Shown here piece after piece: positions 23,696 through 34,172 of a stretch of DNA of 64,000 bases. Each line of letters opens with the position of its first letter. The stretch's first letter is position 1. Made by a program: the position numbers and the translations under genes. Origin of the DNA: Omphiscola glabra (taxonomy: Eukaryota > Mollusca > Gastropoda > Lymnaeidae); the NCBI GenBank assembly GCA_964017045.1, contig OZ024802.1:5998413-6062412 (forward strand), given 5' to 3'. The notes below the pieces were generated by a model. The model made no database searches, had not been told where the DNA came from, and worked only from the letters and a program-made list of their open reading frames with translations.

Positions 23696-24185
23696 AGCCC
23701 ATCATGTTTTACCCAGTCCACCAAGATTCACCATCATTTACAAAGCCCACCAGGATTCACCCAGCCCACCATGATTCACACAGCCCACCATGATTCACAC
23801 AGCCCACCATGATTCACAAAGCCCACCATGATTCACACAGCCCACCATGATTCACAAAGCCCACCATGATTCACAAAGCCCACCATGATTCACACAGCCC
23901 ACAATGATTCACACAGCCCACCATGATTCACAAAGCCCACCATGATTCACCATCATTTACAAAGCCCACCATGATTCACCCAGCCCACCATGATTCACCC
24001 AGCCCACCATGATTCACAAAGCCCACCATGATTCACCATCATTTACAAAGCCCACCATGATTCACCCAGCCCACCATGATTCACACAGCCCACCATGATT
24101 CACACAGCCCACCATGATTCACAAAGCCCACCATGATTCACCATCATTTACAAAGCCCACCATGATTCACCCAGCCCACCATGGA
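23696..24185. repeat. 19-bp minisatellite, about 25 copies
   Basis: The unit is cagcccaccatgattcaca or aagcccaccatgattcaca. A longer block with catgattcaccatcattta recurs near 23720, 23940, 24030 and 24135, marking a higher-order repeat of about 100 bp in its right half. Confidence 0.92.
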
Positions 24186-24515
24186 CAAGGTGAAGACAAA
24201 CGCTTTAATTTCAAGACTATTTGCCGCATTGTGTGACGACACGGAGGCTGAACAAAAACCAACTCGCCTTGCATGCCGAAATTCGTCGGTTGACGAAAAG
24301 AAATGTTTTTTCAAGAGATTTTGAATTGCGAAAGGGGTTTCCCGAACAGCAGATTATTTAGAACATTTTTGGGAAAGTGGATTGGATACCCAAGTTGACT
24401 CGCTTAGGCAAAATACCTTTGCCAGGTTAAATTAGGTCAACAGATCCATGCGAGGAAAGATGCCTTCGTCCTCCACAATGCCTGACAAGATCCATGGTGA
24501 TCACACGAGGCTTGG
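24186..24515. other. Unique spacer
   Basis: No gene is recognised. Confidence 0.4.
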
Positions 24516-24690
24516 CATTGTGTCTATTTGTTTCACAACTTAGCAGCAACCATTGTGTCTATTTGTTTCACAACTTAGCAGCAACCATTGTGTCTATTTG
24601 TTTCACAACTTAGCAGCAACCATTGTGTCTATTTGTTTCACAACTTAGCAGCAACCATTGTGTCTATTTGTTTCACAACTTAGCAGCAAC
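24516..24690. repeat. 35-bp minisatellite, 5 perfect copies
   Basis: Exactly five identical copies (175 bp) of a unit starting cattgtgtctatttgtttca and ending caacttagcagcaac. The absence of differences points to recent expansion. Confidence 0.95.
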
Positions 24691-24912
24691 CATTGTTGAT
24701 GCAGAGGAAACTCTGGGTGGTTTGTCTCTACGAAAGGACCAACTTAATTGACCGGATAGGAACTGGATTGATCCGGTATCCATTAATTGCATCCAATGAT
24801 GATTTGGATGTCACTTTGCAAGATCGGTTGTTGAATTGCAGTTGGCTGGAGAAGGATTGAAGATGGTTTTAACCATCACGACATGACCAGCATCTTTTTG
24901 TCAAACGAAAAC
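24691..24912. other. Unique spacer
   Basis: No feature is seen. Confidence 0.4.
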
Positions 24913-25352
24913 ATTCTGAACATTCTAATCATAACATTCTGAACATACTGAACATTCTGAACATCCTGAACATTCTGAACACCCTGAACATCCTGAACAT
25001 TCTGAACATCCTGAGAATCCTAAACATTCTGAACATTCTGAACATCCTAAACATCCTGAACATTCATAACATACTAAATATCCTAAACATCCTGAACATC
25101 CTAAACATCCTGAACATTCTGAACATCCTGAACATGCTGAATATCCTAAACATCCTAAACAACCTGAACATTCTGAACATCCTAAACATCCTGAAAATAA
25201 ATTCTGAACATCCTAAACATCCTAAACATCCTGAACATTCTGAACATCCTAAACATCCTGAAAATTCTGAACATCCTGAACATTTATAACATCCTAAACA
25301 TCCTACACATCCTAAACATCCTGAACATTCTGAGCATCCTGAACATCCCCCT
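24913..25352. repeat. 9-bp tandem repeat, about 48 copies
   Basis: The unit is gaacatcct, with gaacattct and aaacatcct variants. Runs of the same variant order repeat (for example catcctaaacatcctgaaaat twice), so larger segments were duplicated. Confidence 0.93.
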
Positions 25353-25768
25353 GAATGTTTTCTCCTATCACCTTCAACTGACCACTGAGACGTTGGCAGT
25401 ACGTCCGTGACCTCTGTGATATTGGCCGTACGTCCATGAGTATTGTTAAGACAAAGGACAGGAACAGAATGGATAGTCGATCTCTTTTGTGTGTAATACT
25501 TTCTACAACTCACTTTATGCCACGATGTCCCCCTACGCCCCTTGACGTCCCCAATTACGTTCCTCTTAAGCCCTACTTAGTCATCTCTTACGACCCTTCG
25601 TCACTCCATACCTTCATTTATGTCCCTTTACATTTCTTCCTCTCACCTTGTCTCCAAACACACATTACCCCCTTCATATCACCTCCTCACACATCACCTC
25701 CCCTCTCCACAACCCCCTCCCTTCACATCACCTCCCCACACATCACCTCTCTTCACATCCCCTCCCCA
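25353..25768. other. Unique spacer ending in C-rich microrepeats
   Basis: From 25665 phrases such as cacatcacctcc recur, forming a loose pyrimidine-rich repeat into which the next element is inserted. No gene. Confidence 0.4.
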
Positions 25769-25776
25769 CACATCAC

Positions 25777-25940
25777 CAGTGGTGTAGTGAGGGTGTGGCA
25801 AGGGGGGCATCATGCCCCGGGCGCTACTCACAAAGGGGCGCCAAATGGTATATTTTACTATAATTTTGTATGGTTTTCGAATAGGGTGGCGCTAAAAAGG
25901 TATTGTGCCCCGGGCGCGAGTTAAGCTCGCTACGCCAATG
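25777..25940 (-). mobile_element. hAT-type miniature transposon, copy 1
   Basis: A 164-bp element flanked by the perfect 8-bp duplication cacatcac (25769-25776 and 25941-25948). The duplication lies in a cacatcac-rich stretch, so chance matching is possible here. It begins cagtggtgtagtgag and ends ctcgctacgccaatg. Read on the minus strand it aligns almost base for base with the element at 50478-50649, including gcgcccggggcacaatacct. It has no coding capacity. Confidence 0.85.
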
Positions 25941-25948
25941 CACATCAC

Positions 25949-26679
25949 CTTCCTTCACATTTCCTACCATAAACTCCCCTCCCATGCTAATGGATAGCTA
26001 CAAAACTAAACAATATGAGCACGAGGCCAGTGATGACGCCCTAGCACGCTAATAATTAGCATACGTTAAATAGAACAAATACACAAATCTTTGTTGTTAT
26101 TTATTTTTTTTTTAAAAAATCTGGTTCCGTTCTTTCACTGTGTCAAGATAACTTTCTAGTGTTGAATGAACGTCCATTTGTTCATACAAGGATCATCGCG
26201 TCACAGTGTCAGACACGACAGTCTCAGACACGACAGTGTCAGACACGACAGTTTCTTTGACATTCTGGTAGTCTCGTGCTCAGTGCCGTTTCTGCCGATT
26301 GTTTGCCATGTAGTTCTCGCGAAATCCCTATTTCCAAATCATGCATTCCACAATACGACGATGGTGGCCGCCATTTTGTTTGACAGGACATTTTCAGAAC
26401 AAATTTACTGTGAATGACGTCCAAAATATCCCAAGAGCTGACCCAGGGGCAGAGGTCAGCAAAACAGTTTAAATGACGTAAATAAGGCCGGAGCCAAGGG
26501 CGTATTCGGGGTGAACAACTTTGCAGTGTCGGGTGCCCTTTGATAAAAGTAGTGGGGATAATTTAGAATTGTAGATACTAGATCATTATATCAGAAAAGG
26601 CCGGGGGGGGGGGGGTCCAATAAATATCAATTTTTTTTACAAGTTTTTTTTTATTGCTGCAGGGTGGTTTGCAAATGAT
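25949..26679. other. Unique spacer with small motifs
   Basis: A 13-bp palindrome gctaataattagc lies at 26048-26060. A 15-bp unit gtcagacacgacagt repeats three times at about 26207-26252. A G run lies near 26602-26614. An end-like caagggcgtattcgg lies near 26498. No gene. Confidence 0.4.
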
Positions 26680-27262
26680 AGAGAGAGCGAGAGAGAACGA
26701 GAGAGAGCGAGAGACAGGGCAAGAGAGAGCGAGAGAGAGCGAGAGACAGGGCAAGAGAGAGCGAGAGAGAGAGCGAGAGAGAGCGAGAGACAGGGCAAGA
26801 GAGAGCGAGAGAGAGCGAGAGACAGGGCAAGAGAGAGCGAGAGAGAGCGAGAGAGAGCGAGAGACAGGGCAAGAGCGAGCGAGAGAGAGACAGAGAAAAA
26901 GAGACAAACTGAGAAAGAGAAAGACAACCAAATTGAAAGATGGAAAAAAATTAGGAGAAAGTAAGAGAGAGAGAGGGACGAAGAGAGGGCGATAGAAGAG
27001 ACAGAGAGACAGAGAGTGACAGAGCGTGACAGAGAGTTATAGAGAGTGACAGAGAGTGACAGAGAGAGAGAGAGACAAACAGAGAGGGACAGAGAGTGCC
27101 AGAAAGAAAGAGAGAGACAGAGAGTGCCAGAAAGAAAGAGAGTGACAGAGAGTGACAGAGAGAGAGAGAGAGACAAACAGAGAGGGACAGAGAGAGAATA
27201 ACAGAGAGAGAGACAAAGAGTGACATAGAGTAACAGAGAGTGACAGAGTGACAGAGAGGATG
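26680..27262. repeat. GA-rich purine tract repeat
   Basis: About 580 bp of gagagagcgagagacagggc and related purine phrases. The left part has a 20-48-bp period with acagggcaagagagagcgag; the right part uses agagagtgacagag. The minus strand opens long leucine/serine frames, which are artefacts. Confidence 0.92.
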
Positions 27263-27447
27263 AAAGGAGAAACGTCTTTTTGTTCACCTCCAGATTTCAG
27301 ACAATTTTATTTTTTATTCAGTGGTTGATATCGATTTTAATTGAGCTAAACGAATGACGTCATCTGGCAATTAAATAGTTTGACCAGGTCTGTTTTGATA
27401 ATATGATTCGTGATTAGTTTCATCGATTTTTCCCTTATTCCACGTGA
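27263..27447. other. Unique spacer with a CRE
   Basis: Contains a perfect TGACGTCA near 27355. No gene. Confidence 0.4.
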
Positions 27448-28131
27448 ACCCACCCCATCATCCCAAATGACCCCACCCCATCATCCCAACTGACCACCAC
27501 CCCATCATCCCAACTGACTCCCACCCCATCATCCCAACTGACCACCAACCCATCATCCTAACTGACCACCACCCCATCATCCCAACTGACCACCACCCCA
27601 TCATCCCAACTGACCACCACCCCATCATCCCAACTGACCCCACCCCATCATCCCAACTGACCACCACCCCATCATCCCAACTGACCACCACCCCATCATC
27701 CCAACTGACCACCACCCCATCATCCCAACTGACCACCACCCCATCATCCCAACTGACAACCACCCCATCATCCCAACTGACCACCAACCCATCATCCCAA
27801 CTGACCACCACCCCATCATCCCAACTGACCCCCACCCCATCATCCCAACTGACCACCACCCCATCATCCCAACTGACCACCACCCCATTATCCCAACTGA
27901 CCACCACCCCATCATCCCAACTGACCACCACCCCATAATCCCAACTGACCACCACCCCATCATCCCAACTGACCACCACACCATCATCCCAACTGACCAC
28001 CACCCCATCATCCCAACTAACCACCACCCCATCATCCCAACTGACCACCACCCCATTATCCCAACTGACCACCACCCCATCAACCCAACTGACCACCACC
28101 TCATCATCCCAACTGACCACCACCCCATCAT
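27448..28131. repeat. 24-bp minisatellite, about 28 copies
   Basis: The unit is ccaccaccccatcatcccaa plus ctga. A few units lack a base (tgaccccacccc), which breaks the reading frame. The long minus-strand frames of the VSWDDGVV type are artefacts of the multiple-of-three period. Confidence 0.94.
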
Positions 28132-28426
28132 GGTTCATGTGTATACCAGTTTATATATTTCAACAACTAATAGGACTCAGTTTTTTGTCATTTGATGTTA
28201 ATGAAATAAATATCACCAAAACAATAAATATTTATTGCGCGATACCGGTCTGCATTGGGTTTATCTTCAGGTTCAGTGTTTAAACACAAATGTTTCATAT
28301 CATGCGTGTTGCGAGTGATGCTAATAATACTTATTAAAAAAAAAAGAACTCAAGAGCAGTTCGGAAAAAAAGACGCTTGGTAAAATCAAGGTTCGGTTAA
28401 ACAGGTGCCGTGGAAAGATAAGGTGA
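28132..28426. other. Unique AT-rich spacer
   Basis: No feature is seen. Confidence 0.4.
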
Positions 28427-28631
28427 CAAATATGGAATCAAGGGTGACCATCACTACATTGTTATAGCAAATATGGAATCAATGGTGACCATCACTACAT
28501 TGTTATAGCAAATATGGAATCAAGGGTAACCATCACTACATTGTTATAGCAAATATGGAATCAAGGGTGACCATCACTACATTGTTATAGCAAATATGGA
28601 ATCAAGGGTGACCATCACTACATTGTTATAG
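28427..28631. repeat. 41-bp minisatellite, 5 copies
   Basis: The unit contains aaatatggaatcaagggtga, then ccatcactacattgttatag. Five copies differ at only a few bases, for example aatggtgacc for aagggtgacc. Confidence 0.93.
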
Positions 28632-29392
28632 CTCATCAAATAAAAGTATTAAACTTTGACGACTGAAGATGTTGAATATGTAAAAAGGGGGGTGGGGGTC
28701 TCAGTTGCTAGCTTGCAACAAACAAAAATAGACCCCCCCCCCTTTCAAACCCCACCTTTGTTGATGACTGTGGAATCTAATCCCAACTTATGTCAACTCC
28801 AAACAACACATCAGGGGCGTGCGAAGAATTTGGGGCGTGCTGGGAATTAAACCCGACCATAATTTTTTTTTTAAATTCCAGGGGCAGAGGTAAAAAACAA
28901 CAACAATCCAACTAATCCTAACCTTGGGAGAGAAAAAAAGGGTGTGGGGTGGGGGTCTATTCAGATTTTGAAACTACGGGGTCAGTCGCCTTGTGCTCGC
29001 ACCTGATACGTCACTCAGAGACACGTGGCAGCACGTGCCACAAAATCAGGGACCGTCTCTCTAACAGCACAACGCTACAGGAATGTTAATACCTTGCAGA
29101 AATCGCTTGGGAAGTCCCAGGTCCACATCCACGCACACAGCCCCCCTCCCCCCAACCTCGCCTTGTCTCAACGCTTCCTTACCATAGTAATGTCGTCTTC
29201 TGTTCCAGGGGCAGATCAAGACAAAATTAGAATAGGGGAAGTGGTGTCATGGAAAGGGCCTGAAATAAATAACAGCAACAGGGACGGACGTTAAATGTTA
29301 TATATTTTTTGTGGTTCTAATAATCAATTCTTTAGCGTAATCTGTTTCCAGAAATCAAACGGTAATGGCGGCACATCACAGTTTGGCTCTAT
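28632..29392. other. Unique spacer with a miniature-transposon end fragment
   Basis: At 28812 caggggcgtgcgaagaattt resembles the ends at 33083, 36353 and 38688, but no full element is present. Two overlapping CACGTG-type motifs (acacgtgg, gcacgtgc) lie near 29020-29037. C runs near 28731-28742. No gene. Confidence 0.4.
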
Positions 29393-29575
29393 TCATTGAT
29401 CCGCCTTTGATATCAGCTCCGTCACTCGAGCGTGCGATGCTACAAGGATTCTAGCTTTCTTACGCTCCAATTCCTTGTTTACGCCAGAGGCCGACCGTAG
29501 ATGGCGTACGTATGCACACAATCTTATAGATCGACGTACATCAGGAAATTTAAGACGGGAATGAAAGAAAGACAT
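29393..29575 (-). CDS. Candidate 60-residue basic microprotein, unknown function
   Basis: I do not recognise this protein. The frame starts at an ATG whose complement is at 29573-29575 and stops at 29393-29395. The first 30 residues hold seven arginine or lysine residues and a single acidic one, ending RHLRSAS, which could suit a mitochondrial presequence. Residues 33-57 (KELERKKARILV onward) look helical. Net charge is about +9. The start is chosen because it lies just downstream (on the minus strand) of a promoter-like patch with two CCAAT boxes and a YY1-like site; the same frame stays open to 29707 but that part covers the putative promoter. Unlike most open frames here it is not built from tandem repeats. 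A cgtaag inside it could be a splice donor, so it might instead be a first exon. Homology is untested and it may be chance. Confidence 0.3.
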   Translation of the reverse strand: MSFFHSRLKFPDVRRSIRLCAYVRHLRSASGVNKELERKKARILVASHARVTELISKADQ

Positions 29576-29597
29576 GACAAGAACACGCTCTGGTGGG

Positions 29598-29690
29598 CCA
29601 TCTTGTCTGCCCCATCTCACTGAGGTAAGACATCTATCTGTGTCAAAAGGCAGGTGGTAGGCCGCTGATTGGCCGGCTGCTGATTGGTCG
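29598..29690 (-). promoter_or_regulatory. Promoter-like patch: two CCAAT boxes and a YY1-like site
   Basis: On the minus strand CCAATCAGCAG and CCAATCAGCGG lie about 15 bp apart (complements of ATTGG at 29683-29687 and 29668-29672). About 60 bp further on, gacaAGATGGCcc (29598-29608) matches the YY1 core AAGATGGC often found at transcription starts of TATA-less housekeeping genes. The patch is locally CpG-rich. It points toward the candidate microprotein frame. Confidence 0.4.
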
Positions 29691-29905
29691 CTTCGCGACG
29701 CGCGCACTTATCGGTCGTTTAACGCCTGCTGGTGAAATTCGACACACATAATATATATATATATATACACACACACACGATTGTCCTTGTAACACATCCG
29801 GTTTAAGGTGTAGATTATAGTATAAAAGAAATGTATTGAATTGCTAAAAATAATTGTTGAATTACTTTTAAATTTTCAGATAGATAAAACAGAAATGTGC
29901 TTGTT
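29691..29905. other. Spacer with an AT/AC microsatellite
   Basis: An (at)n run passes into (ac)n at about 29750-29778. The rest is AT-rich and featureless. Confidence 0.5.
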
Positions 29906-29912
29906 AAACCAT

Positions 29913-30004
29913 GTTTGCATTAGGTCAATCATGGCCATGGCCGAGTTTCTTAAAGCAAGTTTGAATTAGGTCAATCATGGCCATGGCCGAGTTTCTTAAA
30001 GCAT
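29913..30004. repeat. 46-bp direct duplication
   Basis: Two near-identical copies contain ttaggtcaatcatggccatg, then gccgagtttcttaaagca. A third, cut-short copy (tgtttgaagtag) follows. Confidence 0.9.
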
Positions 30005-30054
30005 GTTTGAAGTAGATGGAAAAAATGTGTTTTGAGCCATACATGTGAACCCAT

Positions 30055-30180
30055 TAAAATCATGTCATTTGCATATCATCTGCATATTATGTCATCTACA
30101 TATCATGTCATCTGCATGTCATGTCATCTGCATTTTATGTCATCTACATATCATATCATCTGCATATTATGCCACCCACA
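30055..30180. repeat. 14-17-bp tandem repeat
   Basis: Phrases such as catgtcatctgcatat and tatgtcatctacatatc alternate for about 125 bp. Confidence 0.8.
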
Positions 30181-30330
30181 AACGTGTATAATACCATCAC
30201 TCATTGACGCGCATGACGTCATCATCCCTCTCGTGTATGACGTCATAATTCACCATGTGAATGATGTCCTCTACCATCACCCATTGAGGCGTTTGACGTC
30301 ATCTATCCCCTTGTGTGTGACGCCATCAAC
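30181..30330. other. Spacer with three perfect CRE palindromes
   Basis: TGACGTCA occurs near 30213, 30238 and 30293, and a related tgacgcca near 30317. They lie in imperfect repeats of the type gtatgacgtcat, so they may be one motif amplified locally. Confidence 0.6.
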
Positions 30331-30590
30331 CATCCCCCCAGCCATCAACCATCCCCCCAGCCATCAACCAACCCCCAGCCATCAACCATCCCCCAGCCAT
30401 CAACCATCCCCCCAGCCATCAACCATCCCCCCAGCCATCAACCATCCCCCAGCTATCAACCATCCCCCCAGCCATCAACCATCCCCCCAGCCATCAACCA
30501 TCCCCACAGCCATCAACCATCCCCCCAGCCATCAACCATCCCCCCAGCCATCAACCATCCCCCCAGCCATCAACCATCCCCCCCCCCATT
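30331..30590. repeat. 18/19-bp minisatellite, about 13 copies
   Basis: The unit is cagccatcaaccatccccc, with one fewer C in some copies. It ends in a longer C run. Confidence 0.93.
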
Positions 30591-31560
30591 GTCCTACAAT
30601 CCAAACATTTAGCCTTATAACCAAAGTCTTAATCTTCCAGGAAAATCGACTTAGCCGAACGTGAGAAATATCTCATTGCAATGATAGATTTATTGTAGCC
30701 CATTATTTACTGTTACATGACAAATCACCATCAAAATTCTACAGCTACGTCTGATTTTCTCACATCATAATTGAATGTTTTTAATGTGTTTAATGTGTTT
30801 AATGTGTTTAATGAGCTTAAAATGTTGACATGCAATGTTGCATTACTTATTACTGTATTGTATTCAAAGCGCATTACTTTTAACTATGTTGGTAAACATT
30901 TCCGGCTAAAATTACTTACGAAATGTAAGTCTTTTGTAGGTAACCGAAGCGTGTCTACGAGAAACAAGAAATGGTAGGAGGGGGTCGGGGGGGGGGGGGT
31001 CGTGCACATTCATTCAACTGTTTTTTTTTTTCTTCTTTTTTCTGTTGTTCTTTTTTTAAATTTTAAATCTTTGACCAGGCACTTGTGGATTGGTCACGTG
31101 ACCTCAGGAACCGACAGGTGGCAAATAGCGTGGCTTGCTTTACAAACTTTTTAAAAAAAATGTAATTTAAACCCCCATACACACCCCCCACCCGTTTCCT
31201 TCTCCTTTAATTGGACCCACGGTGTCGGCTGAATGACTGTAACAACCCAGAGTTGTCCCGGCTTAACTGGCGCGTGGCGTGGAGGGGGGGGGGTGTACAG
31301 GTGACGGTCCTGACAGACGCACGTGCCGTGGGGATTTGGGGGTGGGGGGTAGGGGTGGGGTTTGCGGTTACGTTATATTTACACTGTTTCCATGGGCGTC
31401 ACGACCCCCACCAATGATTTACATTAGATTTACAGCGTTTCCATATAGTGCAGCAAGCCCAGTCAATTTCGTTAGAGAACTTTTTAAATTTTGAAGTTTA
31501 AATATGGTCGTAGTGTGAAATGTTTACTCAGATATTAAAACCTGGAATTAACATACTCGA
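30591..31560. other. Unique spacer
   Basis: A 10-bp unit aatgtgttta repeats four times at about 30780-30812. A G run lies near 30987-31000 and a T run near 31021-31032. A perfect GTCACGTGAC lies at 31093-31102. 31280-31365 is G-rich. No gene. Confidence 0.4.
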
Positions 31561-33082
31561 GGGTTTGTTTCCTGAACTGTGAACTGCCGCTGGCTGGACA
31601 TCGGGGTACACCTTAGGTTCTATATGGTACAAAGGTAAACAAGAGGTCCTTTCAAATATAAGGGTTCTGGGCTGTTGTAGCTGCCGCTTCTCAAGCTGAA
31701 GATACACCTTTGGGTGATGCCATAAACCCAGTAACGGCGGACTTAACATCTAGTCTTCTTTCTACAATGAAGATTAGCTTTACAACAACCACCACACACA
31801 AAAAATGATCAGACCCCCCCCCCCCACACCCCCATTTTCCCACCCCCGAAAGCTTAAAAAATTATTTTTTTTGGTCAAAGGGTTAAGAAATAATAGGATG
31901 GGAAATGCGCAAAAAATAAGATACGAAATGAGCTCATTACTCATGTGAGCACATCGTGACCCTTATCTTATGGGTCTGACTTGATCCGCCTCGCTCGACC
32001 ACCCCTTTTCTCACCTCTTATTTCAAACCTCGGCTTAAATGGCTTACGGCTTACGGTGGAGGCTTATCCGAGAACTTTTGAGGTCAAAACACTTTCAGGA
32101 AAGAAACTCTTACTGAGCTTTTGTCAGCGCAATGTTTGATCCCTACGACTACCCGACTCCAGCCACCTACCCACCCTCTCCCTCCCTTCCCTCCTCACAT
32201 AAAGGACCCTACTTACATGGGGTAAAGTATAGATGCACACGCTTGTGGAGATAGTTTGTGTGTGTGTGTGTGGGGGGGGGGATATCGCGGGTTTGATAAG
32301 CGCAGACGACTGTCCTAGTTAAATGTAACCAATGGAAGCGATGTATCTAAAACTGGTGGGCTCGCTTGGGGTTGCTGTAGGCAGGGCGGGAAAGAGAAGA
32401 GGAAAACACACAAATAAAACGTAAGTAGATTTGTCTTTTGTATGAAGGGCAGATGTGAGATATGTGAATGTACGGACGATCGGATATCGTCGGGAAGAGA
32501 AGCACCTCCCCCCACCCCCCGGATTTAAATTTATGTTCGTCATCCAAAGTCCCCCCCCCCCCAGCCTCCTTGTCCCGGGGCCGCGCTCAAGGTCACAGGA
32601 TTGATCGCAAAGAGCGGTAAAAACGTAGGTAGGAAAAGGCAGTTGTCACGTGATGTCACCGCAGGAAGCGGGGGTAAGTACATGCAGAAGGTGAAGGTCA
32701 GGGTGGCCGCGTGGCCTTCGTGAGGACATTCGCTTAATTAACGTTTTAAAAGAAGCGGAGTCTTAGAGTTGGGATGTGGGTGTGGGTGGGTAGGGTGCAG
32801 GGTAAAGGTGTGTGCGTTGGGGGGGGGGAGGGGGGTCCAGATTCTTTAAAGATGGAGAAAGGAGAAGTTGCGTGTGATGTGACGGTTCATTTAAATAATT
32901 ATGCATGTGCAAGGGAAAGGTAACTCTTGTGCTGAGAGAAAGGGAGATAATTAAGACATTATGCTTGATAAATGAGATGAGACGTTCCGTTGAGTATTCT
33001 ATTGTTGCCGGGGCGTAAAAACTTTCTATTAGTTGTGGAATGTGGCTTTGTGGGATAGAGGCAGACATTTGAAAGTAAACCA
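31561..33082. other. Unique spacer with homopolymer runs
   Basis: No supported gene on either strand. C runs lie near 31817-31826 and 32551-32564, a GT run ending in G near 32255-32281, and a G run near 32819-32828. A near-perfect GTCACGTGAT lies at 32645-32654. Confidence 0.4.
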
Positions 33083-33325
33083 GAGGCGTACCGAGGATGT
33101 GGCATGGTACGGCACGTGCCTTGGGCGTTACTGGAAACGGGAGTTGGGGGGGGGGTCAAAATCAGCGAGCTGGATTTAGAATTATGATGCTAAAAAATTG
33201 GTTGGCTAATAAGTTTATTTAGCTGCCTGGAATTAGCTGCAATTTCTGGACGCTAATCTTGCTGGTTGAACTTAGCATGCAGAGGAACGCGGGTCATTTT
33301 AACGCCAATTTTTGCGCCCCTAACA
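33083..33325. mobile_element. Probable decayed hAT-type miniature element
   Basis: It begins cagaggcgtaccgaggatgt, similar to the ends of the 25.8- and 50.5-kb elements, and later holds a gcgcccct phrase near 33314. No clear right end or target duplication was found. Confidence 0.35.
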
Positions 33326-33505
33326 TGTCTTCGTTTGTATGGTTACTTAACAAGGAGTCGGAGTGTTAGTCGGAGTTGCCGTCTAGACCAGTCATTCCAA
33401 AGTTGTTGTCCGTAAGGCCTACGTCACCAGTTTGCATTTTTGGGGAGATTTATTTGATGATGTTTACAAATTATTCTTCAACGACGTGATAAATTGTCCC
33501 TGGTA
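33326..33505. other. Short unique spacer
   Basis: A hAT-end-like ccagtcattccaaagttgt lies near 33389. Otherwise nothing is seen. Confidence 0.35.
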
Positions 33506-33627
33506 CAATGTGAACGTACCCTCCCACAATGTGGACTCACCCTCCCACAATGTGGACTCACCCTCCCACATTGTTGATACACCCTCTGGCAATGTGGACT
33601 CCCACTTCCACAATGTTGATACACGTA
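33506..33627. repeat. 21-bp minisatellite, left part
   Basis: About five copies of tcccacaatgtggactcacc plus c, with tgttgatacac variants near the insertion. The array is cut by the foldback element and resumes at 33905. Confidence 0.88.
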
Positions 33628-33902
33628 TCCGGAAATTTGTTTGAAAGAAATTTCGTCGACGGAAAATTGATCGATCGGAAATTTGGTCGAATCGTTTTTT
33701 TAGTTTATACGTTAAAATTTTGCGTCAAATTTCTTTTTGAACGCATTATTTTGTTTTACTATATAGTATAGTCCGTTCAAAAAGAAATTTGACGAACATT
33801 TTAACGTGTGAACTGAAAAAAAGATTCGACCAAATTTCCGTTCGATCAAATTTCCGTCGATCAATTTTCCGTCGATGAAATTTCTTTCGACCAAATTTCC
33901 GG
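33628..33902. mobile_element. Foldback (long inverted-repeat) element inside a minisatellite
   Basis: About 275 bp forms one large imperfect palindrome. The left end tccggaaatttgtttgaaag pairs with the right end ctttcgaccaaatttccgg. The arms carry repeated gaaatttggtcga-type segments and meet near 33755-33775 around actatatagt. A TA pair flanks each side (33626-33627, 33903-33904), consistent with a TA target site as in Tc1/mariner-type elements, though a 2-bp match is weak evidence. A related piece lies at 7586-7675. Confidence 0.75.
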
Positions 33903-33904
33903 TA

Positions 33905-34172
33905 ACCGTTGATACACCCTCTGGCAATGTGGACTCACCCTTCCACAAAGTGGACTCACGCTCCCACAAAGTGGACTTACGCTCCCACAATGTGGACTCA
34001 CCCTCCCACAATGTGGACTCACCCTCCCACAATGTGATGTGGACTCACCCTCTCACAATGTAGACTCACTCTCCCAAAAAGTGGACTCATCCTCCCACAA
34101 AGCGGACTCACCCTCCCACAATGTTGATGCACCCTCCCACAATGTTAATGCACCCTCCGACAATGTAGATTC
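33905..34172. repeat. 21-bp minisatellite, right part
   Basis: About twelve copies of ctcccacaatgtggactcac plus c, drifting to atgttgatgcaccctccc at the right edge. Confidence 0.88.

Noticed and set aside
27458..28138. 226-codon VSWDDGVV repeat frame
   Set aside because: 24-bp array artefact with frame-breaking units.
28427..28631. Possible CRISPR-like repeat-spacer pattern
   Set aside because: The full 41-bp unit repeats, including the part that would be spacer.
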